Shown: one piece after another, positions 26,185-34,594 of the stretch
How positions within the stretch are numbered: position 1 is the stretch's first letter
How the letters are laid out: the number at the start of each line of letters is the position of its first letter
NCBI GenBank assembly: GCA_021848145.1
Contig: JAJZMX010000002.1
Location: 62,001 to 126,000 of the forward strand
DNA from: a bacterium
GTDB lineage: Bacteria; Patescibacteriota; Saccharimonadia; Saccharimonadales; UBA4665
Direction of reading: 5' to 3'
DNA: 64,000 nucleotides
Notes under the pieces: model-generated
Database searches by the model: none
The model's input: the letters and a program-made list of their open reading frames with translations, nothing else
What the model was told of the DNA's origin: nothing
Program-made: the position numbers and the translations under genes

Positions 26185-27515
26185 AACGCCGTATTACCCC
26201 ATGTTGGCCAACCAGCTGGCAAAGAACCGGTTGTTGTTCCTTGCATTGTACCAGGAGGAGCTCCTAAACTTTGTAACAATTGAGAATAGTTTTCACCAAG
26301 TGCTGTCGGGTCTTTCCCATCAAATTGTGGTTTTGCTAAAGCCGTGCCATTACCCGGTGGCGTTGCCCATCCTGTTTCTATCCCTGTTGTGCTTGGAGCT
26401 GCCATAGTACAAAGCGGAGTTGAGCTGGTTACAGATTCACCTATAGTTAAGGATGGGTCAGGAATACACCCCTCTGCGACGTAAACGTAGTCCCCTGCGG
26501 CGGGACCACTAGTTAGTTTTTCTGATATGAAGGCGTCATATCCACCAAAATTCCAGCCACCGTTGGTTAAGTTCTCAATAGTGCCACTACCAAGTGCATA
26601 TATGGTTCCCAAGCCCGTATAATCTACGCCTTGATCTATGCGTCCTGGAGTTAAGTTTGTTATGGAGCGAAGAGGATTTTGGTAGCCGCTTGCGGATGTT
26701 GTAGTTGCGGAACAAGGAGATGAAGCGATTGGGCCATTAGGGTTGTTGGGTGATACGCTTGAACCGTACTTAAGCTCACTATATGGCACATGCATGTTGT
26801 CATACTGTTCATATTTACTGGTACCCATTTCTGTTGAAGCCTCTTGGTCATAATTGCTTCGTGCTTGAGCCACGTTTGCTTCTAAGCCGTTAAAGTATTG
26901 CTGTTGGTTTGCGGTATCTGCTCCTGCCCATGCCTTATTTCCTTGGTAATTTTGGTAATACGTTATTGCCTGCATAACCTGATCGGCGGTAGTGTTGGGG
27001 TTAATAAGCGCTTGGGCTATACGGTTTTGGTATGAATTTACCATTGTTTGGACTGTAGCCTGAATACCACTATTGAAGCTTTCGTAGGCCATGTTACCAG
27101 TTAACTGTACACTAGACCCAGGTTCCCCTTGAGATGAGTTAAGAGGGTTAAATAGATCTGAGTTTGCTATATCTCCTCCCTCGCTCCAGAACCAAGCAAC
27201 TAAAGCAATGACATGCTCTTGCGTGACTACAGCTGTTTGGCTCGTGTTTGTGGTTTTAGCTAAGTCCTCTAGCACATTAATCGCAAACTCTTCTAGATAG
27301 TATGGTGGCTGAGTGTTGCTATTCCATGCAGCTTTACCGGTTGTATTTAATGTAACACCGAAACCAACAATACCACATAGGTTTTGTTTGCCGTTATAGT
27401 AAATACTGTCATTCAGTATTGAGTTCCAGTCGTATGTAGTTATGGCGAATGCGCTACTTATAGTTAATACAAGGGACATTGAAACGGTTATTATAAAAAC
27501 TAGAAACTTTTTCAT
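26181..27515 (-). CDS. Exported lysozyme-like and degenerate M23 peptidase-like protein
   Basis: A 444-residue exported protein. A signal peptide spans ~1-25. Residues ~95-225 look like a lysozyme-type or bacteriophage-type domain, with WFWSEGGD (Glu112 a candidate acid) and NPLNSSQG, then a helical stretch. Residues ~280-420 resemble a LytM/M23 domain (PGRIDQGVDYTGLGTIYALGSG), but the zinc-binding His of the usual HxGxD element is Asp294, so peptidase activity is doubtful. Such proteins open or remodel peptidoglycan, the role VirB1 plays in type IV secretion. It overlaps both neighbours by 4 bp, within the secretion operon. Confidence 0.7.
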   Translation of the reverse strand: MKKFLVFIITVSMSLVLTISSAFAITTYDWNSILNDSIYYNGKQNLCGIVGFGVTLNTTGKAAWNSNTQPPYYLEEFAINVLEDLAKTTNTSQTAVVTQEHVIALVAWFWSEGGDIANSDLFNPLNSSQGEPGSSVQLTGNMAYESFNSGIQATVQTMVNSYQNRIAQALINPNTTADQVMQAITYYQNYQGNKAWAGADTANQQQYFNGLEANVAQARSNYDQEASTEMGTSKYEQYDNMHVPYSELKYGSSVSPNNPNGPIASSPCSATTTSASGYQNPLRSITNLTPGRIDQGVDYTGLGTIYALGSGTIENLTNGGWNFGGYDAFISEKLTSGPAAGDYVYVAEGCIPDPSLTIGESVTSSTPLCTMAAPSTTGIETGWATPPGNGTALAKPQFDGKDPTALGENYSQLLQSLGAPPGTMQGTTTGSLPAGWPTWGNTAL

Positions 27516-30025
27516 TTACTATTCATTAAACTTGTGTAAAAACCCGTTACTTCGTCATCGAGTATATACTGCCTAAACCTTGTAGCTAAACCTTGTAATT
27601 GTGGGTATGATGGCAATGAAGCTAAACACCCACCAAAATAACGTCCAGGGGCAAGCCGTAAACAAAAGGAATACGCAATATTTTCTTTAGTGATTGGTTG
27701 TGGGGCTACCTGGCTGTCAAAAATACCCATAGTCCCACAAATAGGATCAGCTGTTGTATTGGATGCTGTGTTGTAATACCCCTGAGTGAAACAGTGGAGA
27801 ACATCTTGGCTGTTGTTGTCATCGCTCGCATTCGGGTATTTGTTGGGATTACCAAGTAGGTTAATTAACGTGTCGGTGCTTCCACCGTATGAAATGGTTG
27901 TATTAAAGAGATACTGCTCGTTACTTATGGGATCATATTTTGTAATGTCACCAGGATTAAAACCATACTGGGTAAAGCCATAAGCTTGACCTGGATTTGT
28001 AGGCGTGGTCGATGCATAGGCTTTTGCACCAGCAAGCAAAATTCCTAAATCATGAAACAACATAGAAGGCGCATTAAATATGACACCAAAGAAAGAGTTT
28101 ATCATGCCTATTCTAGAAAGCGGTAAATCAACCATTAGTTTTGATACCAGAGAATTCGGGTTAGAAAAAGCAAAGGTACGGTTCAAAAATGACCGATTCG
28201 AATTTGTAACTTGTTGCATTTGTGATCCTTTAGTGTATAAAGCTGTGGCTTGGCCTTGTGTTAATGGTGAGCCTCCTAGCCTTTGTGCGTACATGTTAAA
28301 AGCTAGATTGGCTCCAGCATCGCTGTTGTTCATCCACTGAACTGCATTTTCTAGGCCATCTAAACCTACTGGAGTAAGGTATTTAACTAGTAAAGGAATG
28401 GCTTGTTTTATGATTACAGTATTAGCTACCACTAGGACTGCGGATTCGGCCAACTGTGAAAGTCCTGCGCTTACGCCATCAGCTATAAACTGCCCAGCTG
28501 TGCCAACAACTCCTACTATGCCGCCCAGTATGCTATTGTTCATAACGCCACAAGCCTGAGTTAGATGGGACTGATTAAATATAGAATGGATCTTGTTTAT
28601 TATTGTTGTTGCTGCTGTAGCTACAGGCAGTGCCGTGGAGGATATTCCAGGGTTTTTATTTGTTACGTGCCCTCCCGAAATCCGCTTCCATGCTGCCGAC
28701 ATGCTGAAAGGAAGGCGAGATTGACTGCCTTTTGGCGCGCTAGAATTACCATTAAACATACTCGTGACCTTGGATATCTCACCCCCACTTAGTTTTCCGC
28801 CCACCTTCATCTCGTCGGCTATGCTAATTAATGTGGTAGCATGTCTAACAAGAAAACTCATAATGGTTGGGATTCTCGATTTACTTAAACCAGATGCAAC
28901 CCCTTCAACATCACACATGTCTGACAATCCAGTTGTAATTAACGCATCTTTACCGATGCCTCCGCTTTCTGCTGCTGTTTGAGCATCTGCTATGACTTGG
29001 GATTCTGGTTGGCCTTCGCTAATTCCTTTGTTTGCTGCTTCTAGGATACTGTTACTTTCCCCACTTATGCTCTGATCCAATTGGGCTTGTGCTTGCTCTT
29101 GAGGAGTTGCGTTTGCTGAAGTCTGGTTGTTATCTTCTGCTTGGGCGTCGGCTAGCTGCGCGCCTGTATCTTCAGTTCCCGAAAGGTCGGCAGTAACATT
29201 ATCCTGAACGTCTTTATTGTTTTCGTCTGGACTTGTAATAGGGTCAAAGGTTGCTCCTGAATGTTCAATCATGAGTGACCTAAAAGTAGCTTCTTGCCCA
29301 ACATCCCATTCTGGTATGGCACTTTGTATTCTTGCGGCTAGTTCAGGGTTGCTGAAATCTTCCGGTGTTATCATTCTTCCGGTTTGGAGATCTTTTAAAC
29401 CAGTGAAATTACCACTAGCATCCTTTTCTACTTGAATGCCTTCATTGGAAAGTCCAGCCTCAACTCTAGGGTCCGTAAAACTAAACTGGTCAATTTCTGA
29501 TGTCATTGGATCTTTTGGGTTTGTGACGTCTTCCTCGGTGTTTACACTTTTACAGCCTGAAGATGATGCTAAAGAATGGCACATCATTCTTTTCATTATC
29601 TGGTTGCCCGCCTTTTTTACAATATAAGAAACGCCCTTATCTTCGTATTTAAGCATGTCCTGTTGAATAGTAACTAGTTCATGCGAAGCTATAAAACCAA
29701 ACAGAGCAACTATGCCAATAATAAAGGTCGTAATTCCTCCACCAACACCCGCGGCGCCCTTCTTGTGTTTACCCGCGAACTTAAGTACCTTTCCCCATGG
29801 GGTGGCACCAGCAATTGCGTTTAGGCCTGCTGACTTGAGTTTTCCGCCAGACTCTGCTTTATAAAGTCCTCCGCGATCTATTGACTTGCCATTATCCGAG
29901 GCATTTGTTTTGTTGTCTGGCCGGTAAAAAGACCTTTCCTTTTTCTTTAACTCGTCAGAGGAATCTCTCTTTTTGTTCCAGTCATCGCCCGGATTGTGGC
30001 TGTAGCGTCCCTCTTTTTCATCCAT
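27512..30025 (-). CDS. Large membrane protein of the secretion locus, unknown
   Basis: An 837-residue protein. The first ~80 residues are strongly hydrophilic and basic. A hydrophobic segment at ~95-118 (GGGITTFIIGIVALFGFIA) and further ones around 510-560 and 640-665 suggest a multi-pass or loop-rich membrane protein. Residues ~270-350 are Gln/Glu/Ala-rich and probably helical. Several cysteines occur in the distal part. I recognise no family. Its place directly after the VirB4 ATPase gene (20 nt gap) and before the lysozyme-like gene (4-bp overlap) makes it a likely structural part of the same export machine. Confidence 0.65.
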   Translation of the reverse strand: MDEKEGRYSHNPGDDWNKKRDSSDELKKKERSFYRPDNKTNASDNGKSIDRGGLYKAESGGKLKSAGLNAIAGATPWGKVLKFAGKHKKGAAGVGGGITTFIIGIVALFGFIASHELVTIQQDMLKYEDKGVSYIVKKAGNQIMKRMMCHSLASSSGCKSVNTEEDVTNPKDPMTSEIDQFSFTDPRVEAGLSNEGIQVEKDASGNFTGLKDLQTGRMITPEDFSNPELAARIQSAIPEWDVGQEATFRSLMIEHSGATFDPITSPDENNKDVQDNVTADLSGTEDTGAQLADAQAEDNNQTSANATPQEQAQAQLDQSISGESNSILEAANKGISEGQPESQVIADAQTAAESGGIGKDALITTGLSDMCDVEGVASGLSKSRIPTIMSFLVRHATTLISIADEMKVGGKLSGGEISKVTSMFNGNSSAPKGSQSRLPFSMSAAWKRISGGHVTNKNPGISSTALPVATAATTIINKIHSIFNQSHLTQACGVMNNSILGGIVGVVGTAGQFIADGVSAGLSQLAESAVLVVANTVIIKQAIPLLVKYLTPVGLDGLENAVQWMNNSDAGANLAFNMYAQRLGGSPLTQGQATALYTKGSQMQQVTNSNRSFLNRTFAFSNPNSLVSKLMVDLPLSRIGMINSFFGVIFNAPSMLFHDLGILLAGAKAYASTTPTNPGQAYGFTQYGFNPGDITKYDPISNEQYLFNTTISYGGSTDTLINLLGNPNKYPNASDDNNSQDVLHCFTQGYYNTASNTTADPICGTMGIFDSQVAPQPITKENIAYSFCLRLAPGRYFGGCLASLPSYPQLQGLATRFRQYILDDEVTGFYTSLMNSK

Positions 30026-30045
30026 AACAGATTATTTTAAAAATC

Positions 30046-31971
30046 TTATACTCCTGGCGATAGGCGGTTTGCTAAATCTAAGACCCCAGAAGCACTTCCT
30101 TGAGTAGCTTGTAAGTCAACGGATCCTTGATCTGTACTTCTTTGTACTGAAGCGGGTGTAGTAGAAATTAGACTTGTTTCTGTAGGGCTAGCTATAACTT
30201 GGATATGAACATGGTTTTGTCCAGCAAAGAACAACCCTTGACCAACTGGGAACTGGCTCAGTCGCTTAGTTTCTTCTGTTGTGAGTTTGAAAACGTCAGC
30301 CAATACGTCTACGGCGGAAGGCGACTGCTTCATTAAAAACTGCATAGATGCATTTGCAACTACGGCCCTACCCATTCTACTACCCATGAAGTCTTCAACG
30401 TCTTGAGAAACAGTTGTTATACCTAGGCCATATTTACGGGCGCGTTTGGCTATACTGAAAAGGAAAGCTGCAGAATCTTCGTATTTCATTAACTGCCAGG
30501 CCTCATCAACAATTAGGATTCTTTTTTTCTTGTCTGTTTTTGTCTTGTTCCAGATGTAGTTTAGAACAATATACATTGCAACTGGCCTTAGTTCATCCTC
30601 TAAGTCCCTAATATTAAAGACCACAAACGGGTTATTAATGTCTATGTTAGATTGTTGGCTGAAAATTCCTGCAAAAGTACCCGAGGTATATTTACGTAGC
30701 CTTTGAGCAAGTTGTGGACCAGTACCTCCCATATGAAGCAATGTGTCATAGAGGTCGTTGATTGTTGGTGGTGTTCCAGTATGGGTAAGAGGATCATTCG
30801 TAATGCCCACTTTGGCATAGGTGTCGATTAGTGCCGAATCTAGATCGGCCTCTTCTGAGGGTGCGAGCGCCGGCATAAGAGCCGCAGAGCCACCAACCAT
30901 TTGGGCTTGTGCCCCACCCATCATTAACCTTAATAATCCGTGAAGCGTAATTAGGTTTGATCGCAATGCATTGTCGGCCTCCTCGTTGTCGACAACTCTA
31001 GGTAGGTCAAAGGGGTTAATCCGCACGGAGCTACTCAAACTAAGCCTGGCATAGGCACCACCCACCGCCTCGCTAAGCTTTTCATATTCGTTTTCAGGAT
31101 CAACGATAATTATCTCTGTTCCAAGCATTAATGAGCGTACAGCCTCTAGCTTTACGGTAAAAGATTTACCCGCTCCGGATTTAGCGAAAATAACCGAATT
31201 GCCGTTTTCTAGGGAAAAACGGTCAAATATCACTAAGCCAGAGTTATGCATATTTAGCCCATATAAAATTCCGTTTTCTTGGCTTAGATCTGCTGAGGTA
31301 AAAGGAAAACTTGTGCTTAAAGCTCCGGTGCTCATGTTTCGACGTATTTGTAGTTGATCAATAAATTGCGGGACAGTTGAGTTAAGACCCTGTTCTTGTT
31401 GAGATGTTGCTGGCTTACTGTAGACTAATTGCTGTCCAAGCATAGATTCAACCTTGTGAGACACAAACTCAAGTTCATCTCTCGAGTCGGCATAAAGCGT
31501 GAAATAGAGCCCAAAACGGAAAAACCTTTCCTCTCCTACCTGGAGTTTGTCGCGCATTTCCTCCGCATCCATTACAGCCGCTTCTTTACCCGGGTCTCTA
31601 ACTCTGCCTTTTTCAGCATCAATCTGTAGCCCGGCTTCAAGCTGGGTTACCTTTTTGCGCAGATTCTCTAATACCACCTGGCTTTCAACGGGATAGACAT
31701 ACATGCTAATATCCATGACTTCATCCAGGTTTACCATGCCACTTAACCAGCCAGTGTATACCTGCCTTGGGTAGCCATACACGTAGTAGGTTCTAGCATA
31801 TCTAGTGCCTATTTGAAAAAAAGAAGAACTAAACTCCACTGAACTGGGGGCAATAAAATCACGAAGTGCAGTGATTCCTTTTTGGAAGGCGGCTTGTACT
31901 TCCATCGCTTCTTGCTCACGTTGTTGTTGAGCTATAACGATTGGATCGTTAGAAGCTTTTTTGTGTGCCAT
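30046..31971 (-). CDS. virB4: VirB4/TraE-family type IV secretion ATPase
   Basis: A 641-residue ATPase from the ATG at 31971 (MAHKKASNDP). The open frame extends 21 codons upstream, but this ATG follows the previous stop by 1 nt. Residues ~30-230 form the VirB4 N-terminal domain. Walker A is FAKSGAGKSFTVK at about residue 255; IIVDPENEYEKL follows and Walker B is RILIVDEAWQLMKYED, then SQDVEDF and a terminal region with QFLMKQSPSAVDVL. VirB4 proteins power assembly and substrate transfer at the cytoplasmic membrane. This is the strongest marker of the type IV secretion locus. Confidence 0.93.
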   Translation of the reverse strand: MAHKKASNDPIVIAQQQREQEAMEVQAAFQKGITALRDFIAPSSVEFSSSFFQIGTRYARTYYVYGYPRQVYTGWLSGMVNLDEVMDISMYVYPVESQVVLENLRKKVTQLEAGLQIDAEKGRVRDPGKEAAVMDAEEMRDKLQVGEERFFRFGLYFTLYADSRDELEFVSHKVESMLGQQLVYSKPATSQQEQGLNSTVPQFIDQLQIRRNMSTGALSTSFPFTSADLSQENGILYGLNMHNSGLVIFDRFSLENGNSVIFAKSGAGKSFTVKLEAVRSLMLGTEIIIVDPENEYEKLSEAVGGAYARLSLSSSVRINPFDLPRVVDNEEADNALRSNLITLHGLLRLMMGGAQAQMVGGSAALMPALAPSEEADLDSALIDTYAKVGITNDPLTHTGTPPTINDLYDTLLHMGGTGPQLAQRLRKYTSGTFAGIFSQQSNIDINNPFVVFNIRDLEDELRPVAMYIVLNYIWNKTKTDKKKRILIVDEAWQLMKYEDSAAFLFSIAKRARKYGLGITTVSQDVEDFMGSRMGRAVVANASMQFLMKQSPSAVDVLADVFKLTTEETKRLSQFPVGQGLFFAGQNHVHIQVIASPTETSLISTTPASVQRSTDQGSVDLQATQGSASGVLDLANRLSPGV

Positions 31972-31972
31972 A

Positions 31973-32836
31973 CTACTGTAGTCCCCCTCTAAGGTGTTCT
32001 TGGGATGCCACACCCTCTCCCTTAGTAACAACATCTACGGTTAGATCCTCGATGTCGCCTAGCTGTTGTCTGGTTGCAGTGTCTGGGTTGTAAGTGTCGT
32101 AATAAAGCTCAATTAATTCACGGGTATCTAGGGGCAGTCCCTGTATGCCGGCCTGTGTTAAACCTCCAAGAACTGCTTGAACTCTATTTCGGAGCTCGTT
32201 TTTAGCTGTTTCAAGAGTAGCTTCGTTAATTACGACGTGTTTTTCGGCCTTGCTAAACATTTCTGCTAGACCAGTAACAAAGGTTTTTCCCTTTGCCGCT
32301 CCCCTAGACTCGTCCCCGATTATATTAAAGTAAGGAACTACTACGTAGAATTTTTTGTCCATAATATTAGTTTGCTGGCTTAATTGATCAATATATCCAA
32401 TGTAGTCGTCCATCATCATGGCTAGGAGCATGTTGTCGTGCTCACTGCGGATCTTGTCTAGTTTTTCTATATAAGGCTGCATGTCGATTCGCTGGGTACG
32501 AATACATATCTGAACTGGAAAATCGAGAGAATTTAAGAAGCCCTGGTAAGCAAACTCTACAGCTTCTTGCTCCTGGGAGCTCATGAGATCAAAGTTAATG
32601 CTCTTAACCATAATTACAGATCGGAAGCTGCCGTCATTCATAATAATTATGCCGTCTCTAATTTCAGCTATCTCAAGTAAGTTCTGGGTGCTGTTTGGGT
32701 TTGTTTTTGAAACAGGTTTTTTTACAGGCCCCACGCCCCGCTTCATATGAGACAGGTTTGGGCGACCGACCGTCGGTTGTTGTCCACCGGTTGTAGGGCC
32801 ATAGTTTTGTATCTGGTTATATTGTTGGGGGTTCAT
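31973..32836 (-). CDS. TraC/VirB4 N-terminal-like protein of the secretion locus
   Basis: A 287-residue soluble protein. Residues ~55-250 resemble the N-terminal domain found in TraC/VirB4 proteins (DGIIIMNDGSFRSVIMVKSINFDLMSSQEQ, then FYVVVPYF), without any Walker motif. The first ~45 residues are a Gln/Asn/Pro-rich tail. The gene sits between the PrgI-like gene and the complete VirB4 gene and its stop is 1 nt from the VirB4 start. I infer that it is an accessory partner of the ATPase, or the result of an ancient split or duplication. Confidence 0.75.
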   Translation of the reverse strand: MNPQQYNQIQNYGPTTGGQQPTVGRPNLSHMKRGVGPVKKPVSKTNPNSTQNLLEIAEIRDGIIIMNDGSFRSVIMVKSINFDLMSSQEQEAVEFAYQGFLNSLDFPVQICIRTQRIDMQPYIEKLDKIRSEHDNMLLAMMMDDYIGYIDQLSQQTNIMDKKFYVVVPYFNIIGDESRGAAKGKTFVTGLAEMFSKAEKHVVINEATLETAKNELRNRVQAVLGGLTQAGIQGLPLDTRELIELYYDTYNPDTATRQQLGDIEDLTVDVVTKGEGVASQEHLRGGLQ

Positions 32837-32853
32837 AAAACTTCCGCTTATTT

Positions 32854-33801
32854 CTAGTGTAGCTTGATAACGACTTCTTTTGAAGCTTCATGTGCAAGTG
32901 TTTGTACACTTAGCCCTTTACTGTTAAGTGCAAGGTTCAAAATTTCAGGGTCAATCTTCTTGGGCGAATCTTTGGTCTCTGGACTCACTTCGGCACTCGT
33001 CTGCTTTAACTTTGGCTTGGGCGGCTTTGCTGTAACGGTGTGAAGGTTCGATAGCGACATTTTAAGCTCATCTGAGCGGTTTTTTAGCTCCTTAGCTATA
33101 GCTTCTTCAGAAGAGGTGTTCACATTCTCTTGGTTGACGTACTGTTGCTGACTGGCGTTTAGGTCGCTCATAAGGGAAATGAGCTCTTGTCTGTGTTCTT
33201 GACTCTTGTGTTTAAGTTCTTCTCCCAGGTGTGTGTATTTTGGGCTAGTGTCATCAAATAAGTCATCATTAGGGGTGGTTTCGTAGTCGGCAACCGGCTT
33301 AGGAATTGACCCAACACTAATTAGTCTGTCTGAATCATTTGAATTAGGAGTATAGACTTGAGGTGCTGCTTGCATATTCTTTACAGCCCAACCCCTAGTG
33401 TCGATTGTCAGGGCAAGCGCTTGCAGTCGGCTCTGGACTTCGTCTGGGGACAGTTCTTTTGTTAGTCTGCGCTCTACCTTTATAGGGGCGGTAATTGTGA
33501 CAAGTTCATTTACTCCGCTTTGATTCCAGATACGTTTTCGGGGTTTAAACATAAAGCGTATTTTGGCTAATGCCCAAACTTCGGTAGGTTGATCCCTTTT
33601 AAACGGAAATGCAAAAAAACTAGCCGCGAGAGCGGGTGGTAAGAAGAGTACCAATAAAAATACAACATGCTTACTTATAACCAAAAAACAGATGTAGTAA
33701 AGGAAAACTGCGACTAAACCATAAATAAATTGACGTAAAGTTAAGGGGCCAAGAATATGATCCTCGGCCTCTATATCCTGCATCAATTTGTATGTTGCCA
33801 T
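32854..33801 (-). CDS. PrgI-family (VirB3-like) membrane protein with long cytoplasmic tail
   Basis: A 315-residue protein whose first ~100 residues match the PrgI family (DIEAEDHILGPLTLRQFIYGLVAVFLYYICFLVI, two hydrophobic segments, PTEVWALAKIRFMFKPRKRIW). PrgI is the Gram-positive counterpart of VirB3 and normally pairs with VirB4, whose gene follows. The remaining ~200 residues are hydrophilic, charged and probably disordered, longer than in typical members. The gene appears to have its own -10 element 8 nt before the ATG. Confidence 0.85.
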   Translation of the reverse strand: MATYKLMQDIEAEDHILGPLTLRQFIYGLVAVFLYYICFLVISKHVVFLLVLFLPPALAASFFAFPFKRDQPTEVWALAKIRFMFKPRKRIWNQSGVNELVTITAPIKVERRLTKELSPDEVQSRLQALALTIDTRGWAVKNMQAAPQVYTPNSNDSDRLISVGSIPKPVADYETTPNDDLFDDTSPKYTHLGEELKHKSQEHRQELISLMSDLNASQQQYVNQENVNTSSEEAIAKELKNRSDELKMSLSNLHTVTAKPPKPKLKQTSAEVSPETKDSPKKIDPEILNLALNSKGLSVQTLAHEASKEVVIKLH

Positions 33802-33809
33802 TTACTTCT

Positions 33810-33815
33810 AGTATA
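33810..33815 (-). promoter_or_regulatory. -10 element of the prgI-virB4 operon
   Basis: TATACT with an upstream TGG (extended -10 type) on the minus strand, 8 nt before the ATG at 33801. There is no ribosome site. Confidence 0.5.
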
Positions 33816-33845
33816 CCAAAGTAAATGGCCCAAAGATCAGTAGAG

Positions 33846-34424
33846 CTAGATGTCTTTAGGTAAGAATTTATACAAAGTGTCGACAAGTTTTGGCAACACC
33901 ACAGGAAGGTCTTCTTCTGGCATTTCCGGAAGTCTGCCATAGCCCATTCCATAGCTTGACGCAAAGGATTGCGGATCTCGGTCACATCTTAGCTCGCCGA
34001 CCATTCTTCCGGCACCCTTCCTAAAAGGACTTAACATTAAGTTGCATCTGCCAATACCAAGCGCAACGCTACCGATTGAATAACCTATGCCCTTCCATAC
34101 TGTTCTATGGTCGAAGCGCCTAAAGGGTGCATTTGAAAAGTTTTTCGGTTTGCTCCAGGCATGCCTCAATGCAACACCACCAAATCTTCTATGCTGCATG
34201 CTAATAATTGAGGCGTTAGGAAAGTCCTTTCTCTCTGCCAGTCTAAGGAAGTCCCTGCAGCTTTCTACGTCTTCCTCACAGAGAAACTCTTCTAGGGGTG
34301 ATCCTGAAAAATCTCCCGATATTCGCTCTAGCTCCTTCTGAAACTCTGTTGTAGCTTTTCTCTCGGGAAAATCTTGTGCAAAAGATATAATACGCTTCTC
34401 GAAAGCCTCTGAAAACTCACTCAT
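33846..34424 (-). CDS. Uncharacterised 192-aa soluble protein in the secretion locus
   Basis: I place the start at the ATG at 34424 (MSEFSEAFEKRI) because a -10 element ends 6 nt before it; the frame is open 8 codons further. The protein is soluble, mixed charged, with SGSPLEEFLCEEDVESCRDFLRLAER in the first half and a basic middle (HRRFGGVALRHAW). It has no signal peptide, membrane segment or motif I know. It lies between the TrbL-like and PrgI-like genes but has its own promoter, so a link to secretion is only positional. Confidence 0.6.
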   Translation of the reverse strand: MSEFSEAFEKRIISFAQDFPERKATTEFQKELERISGDFSGSPLEEFLCEEDVESCRDFLRLAERKDFPNASIISMQHRRFGGVALRHAWSKPKNFSNAPFRRFDHRTVWKGIGYSIGSVALGIGRCNLMLSPFRKGAGRMVGELRCDRDPQSFASSYGMGYGRLPEMPEEDLPVVLPKLVDTLYKFLPKDI

Positions 34425-34430
34425 GCACCT

Positions 34431-34436
34431 TTTATA
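34431..34436 (-). promoter_or_regulatory. -10 element of the 192-aa gene, leaderless arrangement
   Basis: TATAAA with upstream TGG on the minus strand, 6 nt before the ATG at 34424. Confidence 0.5.
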
Positions 34437-34594
34437 CCACATTAACATAAAAAAGTAAATACTAATTTTAGGTCTTTATCTTTTCAGCTGAAAGTCTATC
34501 TAGCTTATAGCTTCACTGGCTAGGTCTTGATTCTGTAGCCAAAAAACTGTGTGTCCAAGTTGGCCTAGGGAAGTTAACTTTTGTCGGCGCATTA

